A stretch of DNA of 64,000 bases. Source: Azolla caroliniana. Taxonomy: Eukaryota > Polypodiophyta. The position numbers and the translations under genes are program-made. Under the pieces are notes generated by a model. The model did not search any database, was not told the origin of the DNA, and saw only the letters and a program-made list of their open reading frames with translations. Below, one piece after another: positions 41,356-53,900 of the stretch (its first letter is position 1; every line of letters begins with the position of its first letter). The DNA lies in the NCBI GenBank assembly GCA_043228905.1, contig JBHGNT010000013.1:17546001-17610000 (forward strand), in the 5' to 3' direction.

Positions 41356-44300
41356 ATGGAGCCTGCCCTGTTCTCCCCTGCTTCCCTCTTCTCCCAAGAA
41401 GGCTCAGAATCAGGCTAGTATCTCCAATACTTACCTTAAAATTACATATACACATGTCTGTGTGTCTATACTTATGACTTCTGTCTTCTAAGGTCTTATC
41501 CGTGTTTAATGCTTTCATAAACACACTTTATAAAAACAAAGAAGGAAAAAAAAAGAACAGGAAAAAAGACTATAAAGAGAAGAACCCTAAACCCTAAATG
41601 TCAAACCTTCACAACTTCTCTTAAACGTCTTTTTATTTTTATTTTTAGTTTTTAAACTATGTATTAAGGGATATACAAACTGTTTAAAGCTTCCTATGTC
41701 CTGAATTATATTTCAGAAAGAGAAACCTTTTCAAGTCTTTCTCACAGTGTCTTTTTGTATTGGCTTTATGGTTTATTTTAATAGGTGCAATAATGTGGTT
41801 GTTTGTATGATACTGTGATTATAACCTTCTAGCTGGGGATACATCTAACACGAAATGACATGAATCTGTTTATTAATAATTTGGCCTTGGTTACCACTTT
41901 AAAATAGGATTTCCGTTCCATTATATTAAGACTTATCTTTCATTCTACTATTAAGGCGATATGTCTTACGTGAGTTAGTTTTTATCTCTTGGTGTAGATG
42001 AAGACACTGAAAAAGATGCAATGGATACTTTGGAATTTGTAGAGAGAAGCCATCAATTTCCTAGAATGGTAACTTACATCTCTGTTATCACATGTTTCTT
42101 GTATTTCATTATGCGGTAACAGGATTTGGTCTAGGAGTAAATCATACGTTCCATACTTGAAATTAAAAGCAACGTGTGTGTATATCCTCGGAAAACATAT
42201 GTGTTTTCAGGCCAAGTGGTATGGAACTATCCCTTTCTTATGGAAAATAAACATATTTGAAATGCGAACATAATTCACATATATATTATGTTTTTATCCT
42301 TTGAAAAACAATACACGTGTTTGCTATCCTAAGTACCTGGACTGACCGATCGTAACTTTCCAACATTGTAGTTTATATTAAGTATGCACACACAATGTCC
42401 ATACTTTAATTCTCTGAAAATAAAATTTCATCTTTTTTTTTTGTAATCTTATTATGTTATTGAAAAATCATGATAATGAATGGATATGTTGAAATTAGGT
42501 TTTATCAATAAGGGAATTCACATTCCATGAAGTCAATGCAAATCTTCTATGGCCAGGCACTCTTTCTTTTGCTGAATGGCTAGTTGAACACCAAAATATC
42601 CTCAAAGGAAAACAAATTCTCGAACTTGGCAGGTTTAATTTGAACTGAGTAATAGCTGCTTTCACTTTTAAGAAGGGGGGAAAAACATCAATACCCTAAC
42701 TTGTTGGGTATTTAGCTGAATAGCCGGAAATATTTAAAGTTGCACGATTACTACTCCCATATAGTACAAAATTTCCGACTACAAAGGGGTATTCTGATAA
42801 GTTAGAAAAAACTTAGCTGGGAATTTGGGAAATACCCAACAAGTTAAGCAGTGTTTTTCCCTTTTAAGAATAGCATGTGTCTGAATTTTAATCAAACAGA
42901 TCCTCTTGTGTTGGAGAACTTTGTCAATATGCTTCAATTTTTACATAATGCTATATAACCAGACTTTCGTGGAGAGCCACAGAAAGCTTGAAGTAATTAC
43001 TTTAGTATCTAACCATATTATATGTACTGCATCTGGTAAAAGACACAAATTTTTCTAATATGTATATTTGGTGAGAAGATGAGATTATAGAAGTTAGTTG
43101 TATTATACACTTAGCGGTGACAAGGTTTTGTAGCCTAGGTTTTTATACTGTCTACATTACTTGAGGAACATTTTTGACATTCATAAAATAAGTAAAATAA
43201 CATTGGTTTTCATAAGCTCTAACTTACATCAGAATCAGACACAGGCATTCTGGAAAACCTTTTTAGAAAGTTTACCTGCCTTGTATTATGAATTTAGTTC
43301 AATGTATATTCAAACCTTTTTTCAATCATATCCAAATATTTTTACTATTTTGAGATAGATATGTGTATGAAGTGGAACAGGAGCTCTAGCCATCTTTTTG
43401 GAGAAAGCTTTTGACACAGCTATCACAACGTCTGATTTTGATGATGAAGTTATAGAAGAGAATATTGCCTACAATTGCAAAGTGAATGGCTTAACAAAGT
43501 TACCACATATTCGACGTAAGTCTAGCTATTCATAATTGTTGGGTGATATATCTTTAGACTTCATTTGTGTCTATGTTTCCAACGTGTCTGAAAATGCCCA
43601 CTAAGAGGCACAAGGTCTACCGTAGGCAAAAATTCAGATAGGAAAATTTTAATTGTACCTGTGTACCCGTATAGGTATGCTTGAATTTCATATTTAGCAA
43701 TGATTATTCTCCCAATTCTCATCCATAAATGATGAAAGTGTGAGGAGATTCAGGGTTAATTCGATTAGATTCATAGCCTTGTAATTTTGCCTGTATCAGT
43801 GTATCAAAAATACATATGCATTAATATTACATTTAGCGTGATTTATCTTCCAATCTTTATCCCTGGATTATGAAAGGGTGGGGACATTTGGGCTTAATTT
43901 CATTTGCCTCATAGCTTTGTGTTCTTGACTGTGTTATAGATTAATTAAATTTCTGTAGTGTCATGAAAAATCAACTAGATTTCGTGAAATTTGAGCTTAG
44001 TACTTTCACTTGCAAATTTACTTTTGTTACTAGTATAATTAGATTACATCTTGATATTGCAGATACATGGGGTAATCCATTGCCAACGAATTTGCCAAAA
44101 TGGGATTTGATCCTTGCAAGTGATATACTATTGTGTAAGTGCACAAAACCTTCATATCCTCTTTGTGGTGTGTCAAGCTTTCTGAAAAGACATTTTGTCA
44201 TTTATCTTTTACTTAAACAATAGTACTGGCATTCTTTATGAGACTATAGATATCTAAAACACATCCTTGGAGGTATTAAATGGCTAGAATCATGCTCCAG

Positions 44301-45393
44301 AGGTAAATATGCTTCCTGCACTCTCTGATTGTAACAGCATAGGTCCTAGAACAAGATTTAAAGTTTATTTATAATGAGGATATAGATTTAACATCAAGAT
44401 GGAAATTAAGGTAAAATATCAAGATTCAATGATTCCTGGATTAAGATTAAAATCAAGACCATAGAAAATCCAAGTTTGAACTCGAAATGGAAATATTTTG
44501 CCAAAATCTTCTAGTTGATGTCTCATCTTGCAAGTGAATCACATTTTTCATGTTTCATCAGTAAGTGAAATTGGGACATGAATCGTGGTGTTCTTTACTT
44601 TATAATTCTTGTAATGAGTATTTGCAACATCGTGGTCTCAAAATTTGTACTCCCTTTTATAAGCAAAGCCTTATCTTTGTGTTTAAAGTGGCACTAGATT
44701 ACTTTAATAGAGACATGATTTAATATTATCTAAGGGGAGTTGGGTCACACGAAGGAACTATTTTTCCTTAATTCTGTATTTACTGTTTTTCCTCCAAAAA
44801 CAATTGCATATGAGATTAAACTCATTATGATATTCCCAGTATAAGTCTGATTATACAGTAGCTTTGTAGATTCTTTTCAGCAGTAGCTTTGTGGATTCTT
44901 TTCAGTAAGATTTAGAGTTAAAAGGGCTGATTTTCCAGGCTTTGGAGTGGCTGCTGTATATGCTATATATATATATATATGTATGTATATTTTGTGAGTT
45001 TTAAGTCTAAATAGTGTTTTTGCGATAAGTTTCTTTTTTTGATGGCATCATTACCTAATACATGATATTTTTGTAAAGAGAAGTTGCTTTTCGTTTATGG
45101 AAATATGGCCAGATGTTAAACAATATTCCAACCTCATCAAAACTCTGTTGGCTTTGCTAAAACATGGTGTAAAAGAGACCACCACCTTGGTTTTTGGGGA
45201 GGAACCAAATGGTGCATATACAGTGGGTGGTGAGACAAATGGTTTCACATTACCGAGCCCATGCTTTTTGATGAGTTGGCGTCGCAGATTGCCCAAGGAA
45301 GACGAGGCAGTGTTCTTTTTTGGTTGCAAAGAGAGTGGTCTTCAGGTGGAACATCTCGGATCGCGAATTTACTGCATCTTTATGACTAGCTAG
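41356..45393 (+). CDS. METTL21-like protein methyltransferase, six exons (252 aa)
   Basis: CDS is join(41356..41413, 41998..42068, 42499..42632, 43373..43515, 44063..44134, 45113..45393); phases agree throughout. The product is a seven-beta-strand SAM-dependent methyltransferase of the Methyltransf_16 family, probably modifying Lys in a protein substrate (family knowledge). Visible blocks: MEPALFSPASLFSQEGSES at the N-terminus; ANLLWPGTLSFAEWLVEHQN; SAM motif I ILELGSGTGALAIFLEKAF (spanning the exon 3/4 junction); acidic motif TSDFDDEVIEENIAYN; post-I motif WDLILASDILLY, then VKQYSNLIKTLLALLK; and CFLMSWRRRLPKEDEAVFFF, with GSRIYCI near the C-terminus. From memory it closely resembles Arabidopsis At5g44170. 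Intron 1 would be GC-AG (CAG|GCTAGT). Exon 1 is the least certain part; exons 2-6 are firm. A MITE sits in intron 3. Confidence 0.9.
42666..42870. mobile_element. Mutator-type MITE (187 bp) with 9-bp target duplication
   Basis: TTTTAAGAA occurs at 42666-42674 and 42862-42870. Between them, 42675-42861 begins GGGGGGAAAAACATCAA and ends with its inverted form TGTTTTTCCC. The inner TIR halves TAACTTGTTGGGTATTT and AAATACCCAACAAGTTA are perfect complements. A 9-bp duplication with long TIRs is the hallmark of Mutator-like elements. There is no coding capacity. It lies in the intron between methyltransferase exons 3 and 4. Confidence 0.88.
43676..43950. repeat. Diverged two-copy tandem duplication, ~138-bp unit, in a methyltransferase intron
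   Basis: GTATGCTTGAATTTCATATT and CATATGCATTAATATTACAT begin the two copies. Both contain TTTAGC...ATT(A)T and CATAGC(C)TTGTAATTTTG or CATAGCTTTGTGTTCTTG. Confidence 0.6.
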
Positions 45394-46733
45394 AGATTAT
45401 GAAATGAATGTTATATATCATAGAATTTTTTGAGCAAATCATGCCATCTTTTTGGTAGCATTTACCTACATAGAAAACGATTATTGTAGCAAGCATTTGG
45501 CAAATCATCTTTTAATGGGACATGTTTTTAACACAACTTGCTAAATAGAGCTTTCTTTGATAAAGGTGTATAGTCAGTTCTGTGTTAAAAATCTTTTATG
45601 AAGAATTCAAAGAGATGCAAACCAAATTAGTGAATTTATCAAAGTTGTATATTGTAAGCCTTAATAATATTTTAGAACGAGAAAAGTGATGAGGTTGAAT
45701 TATTTGTCTTATAGAACAGACCAAGGCAGCACACTTAATGGGTAGCAAACATTGTTTTGATATATACATGTTATGTTATTAAAACATATTGTTCAAACTT
45801 CTTCCCTACCGTGTCCATATAATGCTACAAGTTAATTATGTAAGGTCTTAATAATTAAACTTATTAACGTGTTGAGCAAGAGTAATTTGTAATGCTTGAC
45901 CACAATATTAAAAATGGTTGCAAGAAATAGGTCAATAATTATGCAATGGATGTAGGCTGCTTCCATTCCATGTGATCTATGCCCTTGTAATGTTCAAATC
46001 AAGGTGCCGTTTCTTCACTTTGGAGATTCTATCCTGAATCAACGTATGGTGTAGATCCTTCAAGGAAGACAAATTTTATTTTGTTTATGCTCATCAAATT
46101 ATGTTCCTAGCTAAGGAGATATTAGAAGTGTAAGCAAGTTCACCAATCCAGTCCAAACTTGTGGCCTTAATGAGACAACACTTTTAGAGTTGCTATAACA
46201 CAAATTTGGCTTCTTAAAAGATTTCACTTGTTTTGATCTGCTTAAGCACAAACATCCATGAAGACAATAATCAATGTGTCCCCATTTAGTGATGTCGTTC
46301 AAGCAACCATATAGTAGTATTTTATGCTAGCTTTGCTCGACTTATTACTATATTTTCCTTGTTATACTATCAAATTAAGATGGATGTAGTTTCTTTAATA
46401 TTATGAGCTAAATTTGCCACTCTTTTTTGTGCTTGCATGTATTTTGCATCTCTTATGGTTCAGTTGACTTAATTGACCAACAAAAAATTCTCTGGAAATA
46501 GTGTAGGTGAAAGAAAAGGAAATGTATTTTCAGTTTACTTCCAACAATACTCTTGTCAAACGGGAAAATACCTTCAAAAGGCTCAAAAAAGAGCTCAAAC
46601 ATCGCTCGATGTCATTTGTATATCCAAGAAACTAGTAATCTATACCACAAAATACTGAATGTAAGGACTAAAAATAAACTCTTCTTCAGATCTTTGATCT
46701 CATCAACAAACAAAAAGTACCCCTCAATAGAAC
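45394..46733. other. Spacer between the methyltransferase and VPS13 3' ends
   Basis: AT-rich with no recognised gene. It holds the methyltransferase 3'UTR. Confidence 0.45.
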
Positions 46734-47214
46734 CTACCTCCACAATGATTTATCAAACAAGGTGCTACGATTGCCTTGGATGTTCAAAATCCATAGATCA
46801 TTGATTTCTTTGGCTGCAAACAGGTAGAATAGATAGCCATTTAGTAGGTCATAGTGAGTACCACCATACAGAGCAAAGCAAGACTTAAAACAATTGGAGT
46901 TAACTATAAAAAAATCTGAATAAGCAATGACTCTTACACAACACTCCATTCATCAATGCACGTTGGCCACTAACAGGTATTATAGATGGCCATTTAGTTA
47001 GGTCGTAATGAATTCCATCATACAGAGCAAAGCAAGACTTCAAACAATTGGAATTCAATATTAAAAGTTTGAATAAGCAACCACTCTTACACCACTCCAT
47101 CAATGCACTTGAATCATTGATACACATCAGATAGAGGAATATATATTTGATCTGATCACTATATTCACAAGTTGGTGAGGCACAAAATGTCTCCCTGCTT
47201 TGTATTAAATACAT
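46734..47214 (-). repeat. Two-copy tandem duplication, ~154-bp unit, with weak OTU-domain resemblance
   Basis: Blocks around CATACAGAGCAAAGCAAGAC are duplicated (about 46821-46905 and 46975-47060). On the minus strand they read NSNCFKSCFALYGGTHYDLL and NSNCLKSCFALYDGIHYDLT. The YDGIHYD string recalls the C-terminal strand and catalytic-His region of OTU1/YOD1-type deubiquitinases. No full domain and no splice context are visible, so this is at most a duplicated exon relic. Confidence 0.45.
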
Positions 47215-47980
47215 TTTGCAGTCTCTATATTTACAATTCAGCTTTTCAATCTTTTCATCTCATGTAAGTTTTGTTAGCAACTGGAACTTAATTTTTACAG
47301 GTTGAAAGTTTTGATCCCAAACTTGTAAATGTTTCTCACCAGAAGCATATCCCACCCAAAGGATCTCTGTAGAACAATGAGAATGAAGATGAATCACAGA
47401 ATGATATAAGTCCTCCAGAACGCTTCCATATCTACAAAAATACCGTTTTATCCTTTCATATCATGTAATCATTCATTAGATTTTCTAGCTAGTGGGCTTT
47501 AACCTCAATAAGGTCAAAGTTTTTGATAAATGAATGATGTTTCTTGCGAAAAGCATATCTCAACCAATGGAGCTTGGTGGAATTATGAGAATGTAGATGG
47601 ATAAATGAATAATATAAGTTCTCAAAAAATCTTCTACATCAACAAAAATTGATAGCAGAACCCGCCAGGGATATTAGATCTACATATACATATACACATA
47701 TATACATATATACATATTTATATACGGAAATATATAGAAAGCAAGGTTATAACTGTGAGAGTAGAAAAGCTTCATGATCACTCCCAATGTCGATTTCATC
47801 CCTGGTTTCAAGAAAAACCATGTCAATAGGATTAAGTACTTTGTTGCAAAGAAATCTTGTTGGAAGATCATGATAATATTTCATGGCATGAGTGAACATT
47901 GAAGAGATGCCATTGGCTGGATGATAAGAGGACGGTGATTCATGAATAAAGAGAGCTTTTGAAAGGATAAAAAAGGAGTT
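47215..47980. other. 3' flank of the VPS13 gene
   Basis: No gene. A diverged doublet (AAGTTTTGATCCCAAACTTG... and AAGTTTTTGATAAATGAATG..., offset about 190 bp) and an (ATACAT)n run at 47682-47712 are present. Confidence 0.45.
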
Positions 47981-50900
47981 TCATTCTACAAAACTCAATA
48001 GGAATCCACTGACAACCCTTCTAGCTAGGGTGTTAGGAATGTGCCTGCAGAGCCTTCCATCAATGTAAGCCATTGCACTTGAGAGAACAAAACTCAACAT
48101 TACACTCCTTGCACTTCGGCGTGTTTTCTGACTCTCAGCAATAACATTTCCAGCTCCATTTTCAGTCTCTGTTAATTCATTGCTGTCTTGATGTTCATTT
48201 TCAACAGACACATTGTTGTCCTTATCTACTCCCCATTTAAACCATGTGCGAGCTTCATTTCTCAATGCACGGACTGCAAATATAACAAAAAGCTGTTCAC
48301 CCAAAGCAACAGCTGCTGGAACAAGCTTCTTGAATTCCTGTAAAAGGAACATGTTACCTTAACATATGTGAACACTTAAAAGATGGATACCATAATCTAA
48401 TTCATTTTGTATGCTCACGTTCTCATCCTGCAATCGCCGTAATGATTGTGTGGGTCTAGTTGATGTTCCACCCATCAGGAATCCTTCTCGCCCAAGAAAA
48501 CCTTTGACACATCCCATAATCTCCTCAATGAGCACGCTATTGGGTGGCAAGTTCTTCAAAAGAACCTGTACACGTACTTTAGTTGACATGATTGTTATCT
48601 TGTGAAAATACCCTACAATAATTTTAAGCTACTATTTTACCTCGTCATCCACCACTTTAACTCGTAGGTAGTCCTGTTTGAACATTGTGTCAAGCATAGC
48701 CTGCAGGTATCCTTCAATATAGGGCTGCATAGATAGATGCACGTGAATATGATTGTAAAGATAATAAAGTAAGATCACACAGTGAGTTGTGTGGCTATGT
48801 ACCTCATCAACCCCAGCATTACGATCTAATTTGATACGACGGTTCAATCCACCTTTTACTGCAGCACTTCTTAGAAAAGATGGCTCCATTGATATATTAA
48901 GTATACCCCTGCGAAAACCATTAACCTGGAATGGAAAGAAATGATCACATGGAGCATATAATAACAGCCCAGATGTATACACAAATTGAGATGCTTAGTA
49001 AGGTCCTAAAATTCTCTTCATGGCTTTATCTCTCAGTGGCTTTCGGAAGATTAGATGTTCATAAAGCTGCAATGTACATGATAAACATTTAACATGACGT
49101 AGACTTGGCAAATCCATTCCATTCAAGTGCAGTTTATAAGGAGCTTGAACACAAGAATCCAGGAATCTTTTCCCCTAGTGCAGTGTTTCCCATAACTAAA
49201 GCCTATCCTATCCATTAGATCATTTTCCCACCATAAATATCTAGTGAAAGCCATGATGAATCCATAGAACCATATTTTAAGTGAAGCTAATAGGGCCTGA
49301 ACAGTTTAATCTTACCATGCCATCAATACCTCCTGTTTCAGCACCCTTCAGAACATTGTCTGAAACCTCAGTTAATATGGCGAAAAGAATATTTGATCCT
49401 GCCGTTTTCATCTGCTCCATCAACAAAGTTATAATTAGACGCGGCATCTAGACTTTTATCAATTCCATTCAAGTATGATGGATAGAGGATTCATCTAAAA
49501 GAAAATCAATTTCACCATCCGTTCAAGATCTCCAATATATCGGCTTGTGCCACTGAAGCCTCTCCTATTAAGACCCTCACTGAGAATATTAAACATCCCT
49601 GCGAGTATCAATGGTGTAAATATGTGAACACTCTGTCAATTGAAAATGGAACCATCAGGTAGATCTCAGTAATACTGGATCGGCAATAGTCAAACACTGA
49701 TTATCTACAACAGTAATTACAAGTAAGCCTATCAATTCTATAATAATGAACATGCTGCGAGTATCAATGATATAAATAATGTGAACACTCACTCTGTCAA
49801 TTGAAAATGGAACCATCTTGTCAATTTCAGTAATACTGCATCGGCAATAGTCAAATGAACTTTTCGGCAAAAATCCCTTTCTTACAAGATCAATTCCTTT
49901 TATTTTCACTTCAACCGACCTAATTTCAGGTTACACTGATTATCTACTACAGTAATTACAAGTAAGCCTATCAAATTTAGATAAAGGCTATTAATCCTAT
50001 GACTACTGAAAGATAATTGATCGGCAAACAATCAGGCTCAATAGCAAGATTAGTGATCTTACTATGATGCATACCAAAGGGCTTGAAGCCACAATGTACA
50101 GGTTATGAAGACTAAGACTAAACAATCATTAATATAAACATCTAAATTTCATAAAAATTTCAGGTAGCCAGTATCAAAGGGAAGGTTTTGTGGAAACAGA
50201 GGATTACCTAGAGTAAGGCCTTGCAAGTCAACTGACCCATTTGATGGATCGAAAAATACATCAAGGGACGAGGCTGCTGAATCATCAAAAAGGGAAGTAA
50301 ATGCTGGCGGCAAAAGCTTACTACCTTTAGCAATATAAACTGCCCTCAATGCATACCTAGAAGAAAGTTAACAAGGGATTCATGTCAAATTAAATAGCAT
50401 ATATTGAAGAAGGGAGTTCAGAAACGAAATAATACATGTTCCTTACCAAGAGTAATGTTGCACACATTTAATTGCCAGTTGACGGAAAGTAAGTAAAGCA
50501 TGGCACAAAAGAACACCATTCAACTGTACTGTAAATCCTTTGATGGTTGGCACCTATGATAAAGAACAATAAAACAAATACATGACACGCGATAAAATTG
50601 TCACAAATTCACAGTACATCAAGATGTTGATGAGGGTTATATATGTTAGATCAAATGAATTGGTCATTATAGTTAAAAGCAGCCATTGAGACAATCCAGC
50701 ATCTGTAACCTTTGCAGTCATTGTCTGTAGTCAATCACCTAATAAGAGAGATTGAAAATCATAATGTGAGGAGAGAAAAAACGTTAGAAATAACTCGGTC
50801 ATTGGAACTTCTAGGGCAAATGGTGACAATTAATAGAAATCATTTTGCAGTTGAGCACTAGATCCTTCCAAGAGAGCACTAAAGAATTTGATCTCCTTGC

Positions 50901-53900
50901 ATTGCTAAAAACTTCTAATAATATAGCATTTTTAAGGACTCAAATTGTTAGGAATATAGTGAATCAACTAGATAGGCATATAGAGTTACACTCACAGAGA
51001 TGTATATATGGCAATACAAACTTTCTAATACATATGAGAGCAGCTCACAATGGTAGTTCTCCCGTGCGTTCACACCTTAGAGCTTAGATGGGACCTTGAC
51101 TGTTGGATTGTTAGTTGATACAGATTATACTCACAGCAGCTGTGTAAGTGAAAGAGATTTGATGTGTTTGGTCCTACTGTCATTAAATGTGCTAGATAGT
51201 AGTGGGGATATTGTTCCTTTCTGTCAACTTATTTAATATGACCTAGCTCCCAAATACAAGCTAGTGCTAGATAGTACTTATCTTGAAGTCAGTAGCTAGT
51301 GCTAGTGGGGATAGTAGTCAGTAGATAGTAGTAGGGATATTCTTCCTTTCCGTCAACTTATTTAATATGACCTAGCTACCAAATACAAGCTAGTGCTAGA
51401 TAGTACTTATCTTAAAGTCAGTGGCACATATTTCAAGAGTAAGTACATCTTAACTTGCCAACAAGGAATATGCTTTTAGTCAACCTGACTTCTGAATCTC
51501 GTTACCTTACTTCCCTCTTTCTTAAATACATTCCGTCCAACTCATCTAAGGTTTCTCACATTGACACCTCACCGACTGATATGGTTGGGTTGCATAATAG
51601 CTACTCCACATTTGGTGTGCTAGATCACAAATGTGCACTCTAAGAATACATGTAGGGATAAACTCACAACTTGGGGGTGATCATTGACTATATCTAACAC
51701 ATACTAAGTATGGTTCCATACCTTAATGAACGAATGTAACAATGCTCTGAGAGTTTCCTGAGCTGATGTATAATCTGCAAGACGCTGTCCAGGAAGAAAG
51801 CTACCCACTATCTGAACATAAGTAGGATGATATTGGTAAATTAATCCAAAACCAAAACCACTCATACAAGCATTAACTAAACAAGCTAGATCTTAGACCT
51901 TAATTGGATTGATTTCAAAGTGCTCAAAGTAGATTTGACGGCTTGAACTTGATTCTCCAAGAGAATAACGATAGAATGGAACAAGCTTCATCAATGTATC
52001 CTCATCTAAGTTTAAATCGATGGCCTGAAAAGCATGTTGTCAGTTAGGAAAGAGGAGGTTTGAAATACTTCTAGGTTACAGTGGATAATTGATCATCACC
52101 TGAAGCAGAATAGACGAGTATTTCACATACATTGGGCTTGATACTTCATTGGAAATTATTACAGCCATATGAAGCACAGTTTCGCCAATATCGAAGCGAT
52201 CTGCATTATGAACTCTCACCATTGCAGCAAATGGTGCTCCTTTCCATTTCTCATCCACACTTAAATTCTGCAGTAGAATCATGGCATCTCAAACTTTCAC
52301 CAACTGTTTTAAAGATGTATACAAAATATATTACCTGCACTTTGAGCTGAAAAAGCATATGTTTGTGGGTATTTGAAAGTTCAACTAAAATTCTTCTCAT
52401 CCTCATGGATATAAATGGCAACAGTTTTTCTAAATTATCAGGAGATCCTGCATCGATAACTTCATTGATCTGTTCAAAGTCAACAAACCCATGATCAGTT
52501 ATTATTAAGGTTTCACTGAATATATAACAAGCTCGACAGTGAAATCACATTAATCCTTCATTAAGTCTTAGAACTTGAAAGATATTGGCAAACTATTTGT
52601 GCACATGCCTGTTTTTTAGCTTCAAGCAATGTTATTCCAAGATCATGAACAACAAAATTCATCTTTGATGAAGGACTGGAAATATCTGCTTGAGTTTGTG
52701 TCATTTTAGAGGATTTGACATCTTCACACACTCTCAAAACTCTCTGTCGTCCATCTGCATATATCTCATATCCTATATTTACCAAATCTAATCTTTTTGC
52801 TAAGTTCGATTCATCCAAGTTATATTGTTCCATTGTCTCTAGTTGGCTTTGGAGAGACGTTGGTAGTCCAAATCCTCCTTTCTGTCTCACAGGCTGGAAT
52901 GACTTCCATGAGCTTAACTTATCTAGATTGATGTCCTTATATACCTGCACATCTGATGAACAAAAAAATCTGGTTAAATGTACTATCTTCCCCAGAAATT
53001 ATAAACTTGATAGCATATAATACGTCGTTACATAAATAAGCAGAATTTGCTCAACTCAAAGCTTGAATGGAGCAAGAATTACGGTAAATTTGGAGAGAAA
53101 GAAAGAAAGATACATTAACATCTTGTAAGAGGCCAAAATGGCCTATAAGACCAAACAAGAGATTACATCTTAAGCGTTGTCTCGTCTTTGAGAACAAATC
53201 AAAATAAAATAAATATTACATAGTAAATATAAAAGTAAATAAGATGAAAAGAGACGAGGGAATCTGGTTTTTGGCACATGTGAGATTCTCAAGTTAGATA
53301 TATTGTAGCTTTTGTCTTCGAAAGATCTCTAGCATAGAGAAAGAAAGAAAGAAAGAAAGAAAGATATATTAACGTCTTTTAAGAGGCCAAAATGGCCTAT
53401 AAGACCGAATAAGAGATTACATCTTAAATGTTTTCTCGTCTTTGAGAACAAATCAAAATAAAGTAAATATTACACAGTAAATATAAAAGTAAATAAGATG
53501 AAAAGAAAAGAGACGAGAGAATCTGGTTTTTGGCACATGCGAGATTCTCAAGCTAGGTGTATTGTAGCTTTTGTCTCCGAAAGATCTCTATCATAGGTCG
53601 ATCTAGAATGGAAATGTCTCAGAAGCGAGGGAAGCACCTACGATGGCTGGAGATAATGGCTTTTATTTGTCGATGACAAGGGTGTCGAGGTCGTGGTCCA
53701 TGGGGCCGGGGCCTACGTGCACGGAAAATTGCCATTGCCTGATCAATCGTAACCCCTTTGTTATATCCTGGTTTGGATCCCATTTCTGTATCCTGGGGTT
53801 GACTTCTAGCATTAGGAGTGATGGAGCTAAAGAAAGTTGTGATTGTTCTTTGTGGATGAGCTTGTGTGGCTGTATTCTTCAACAACTTTTCCCGATGTCT

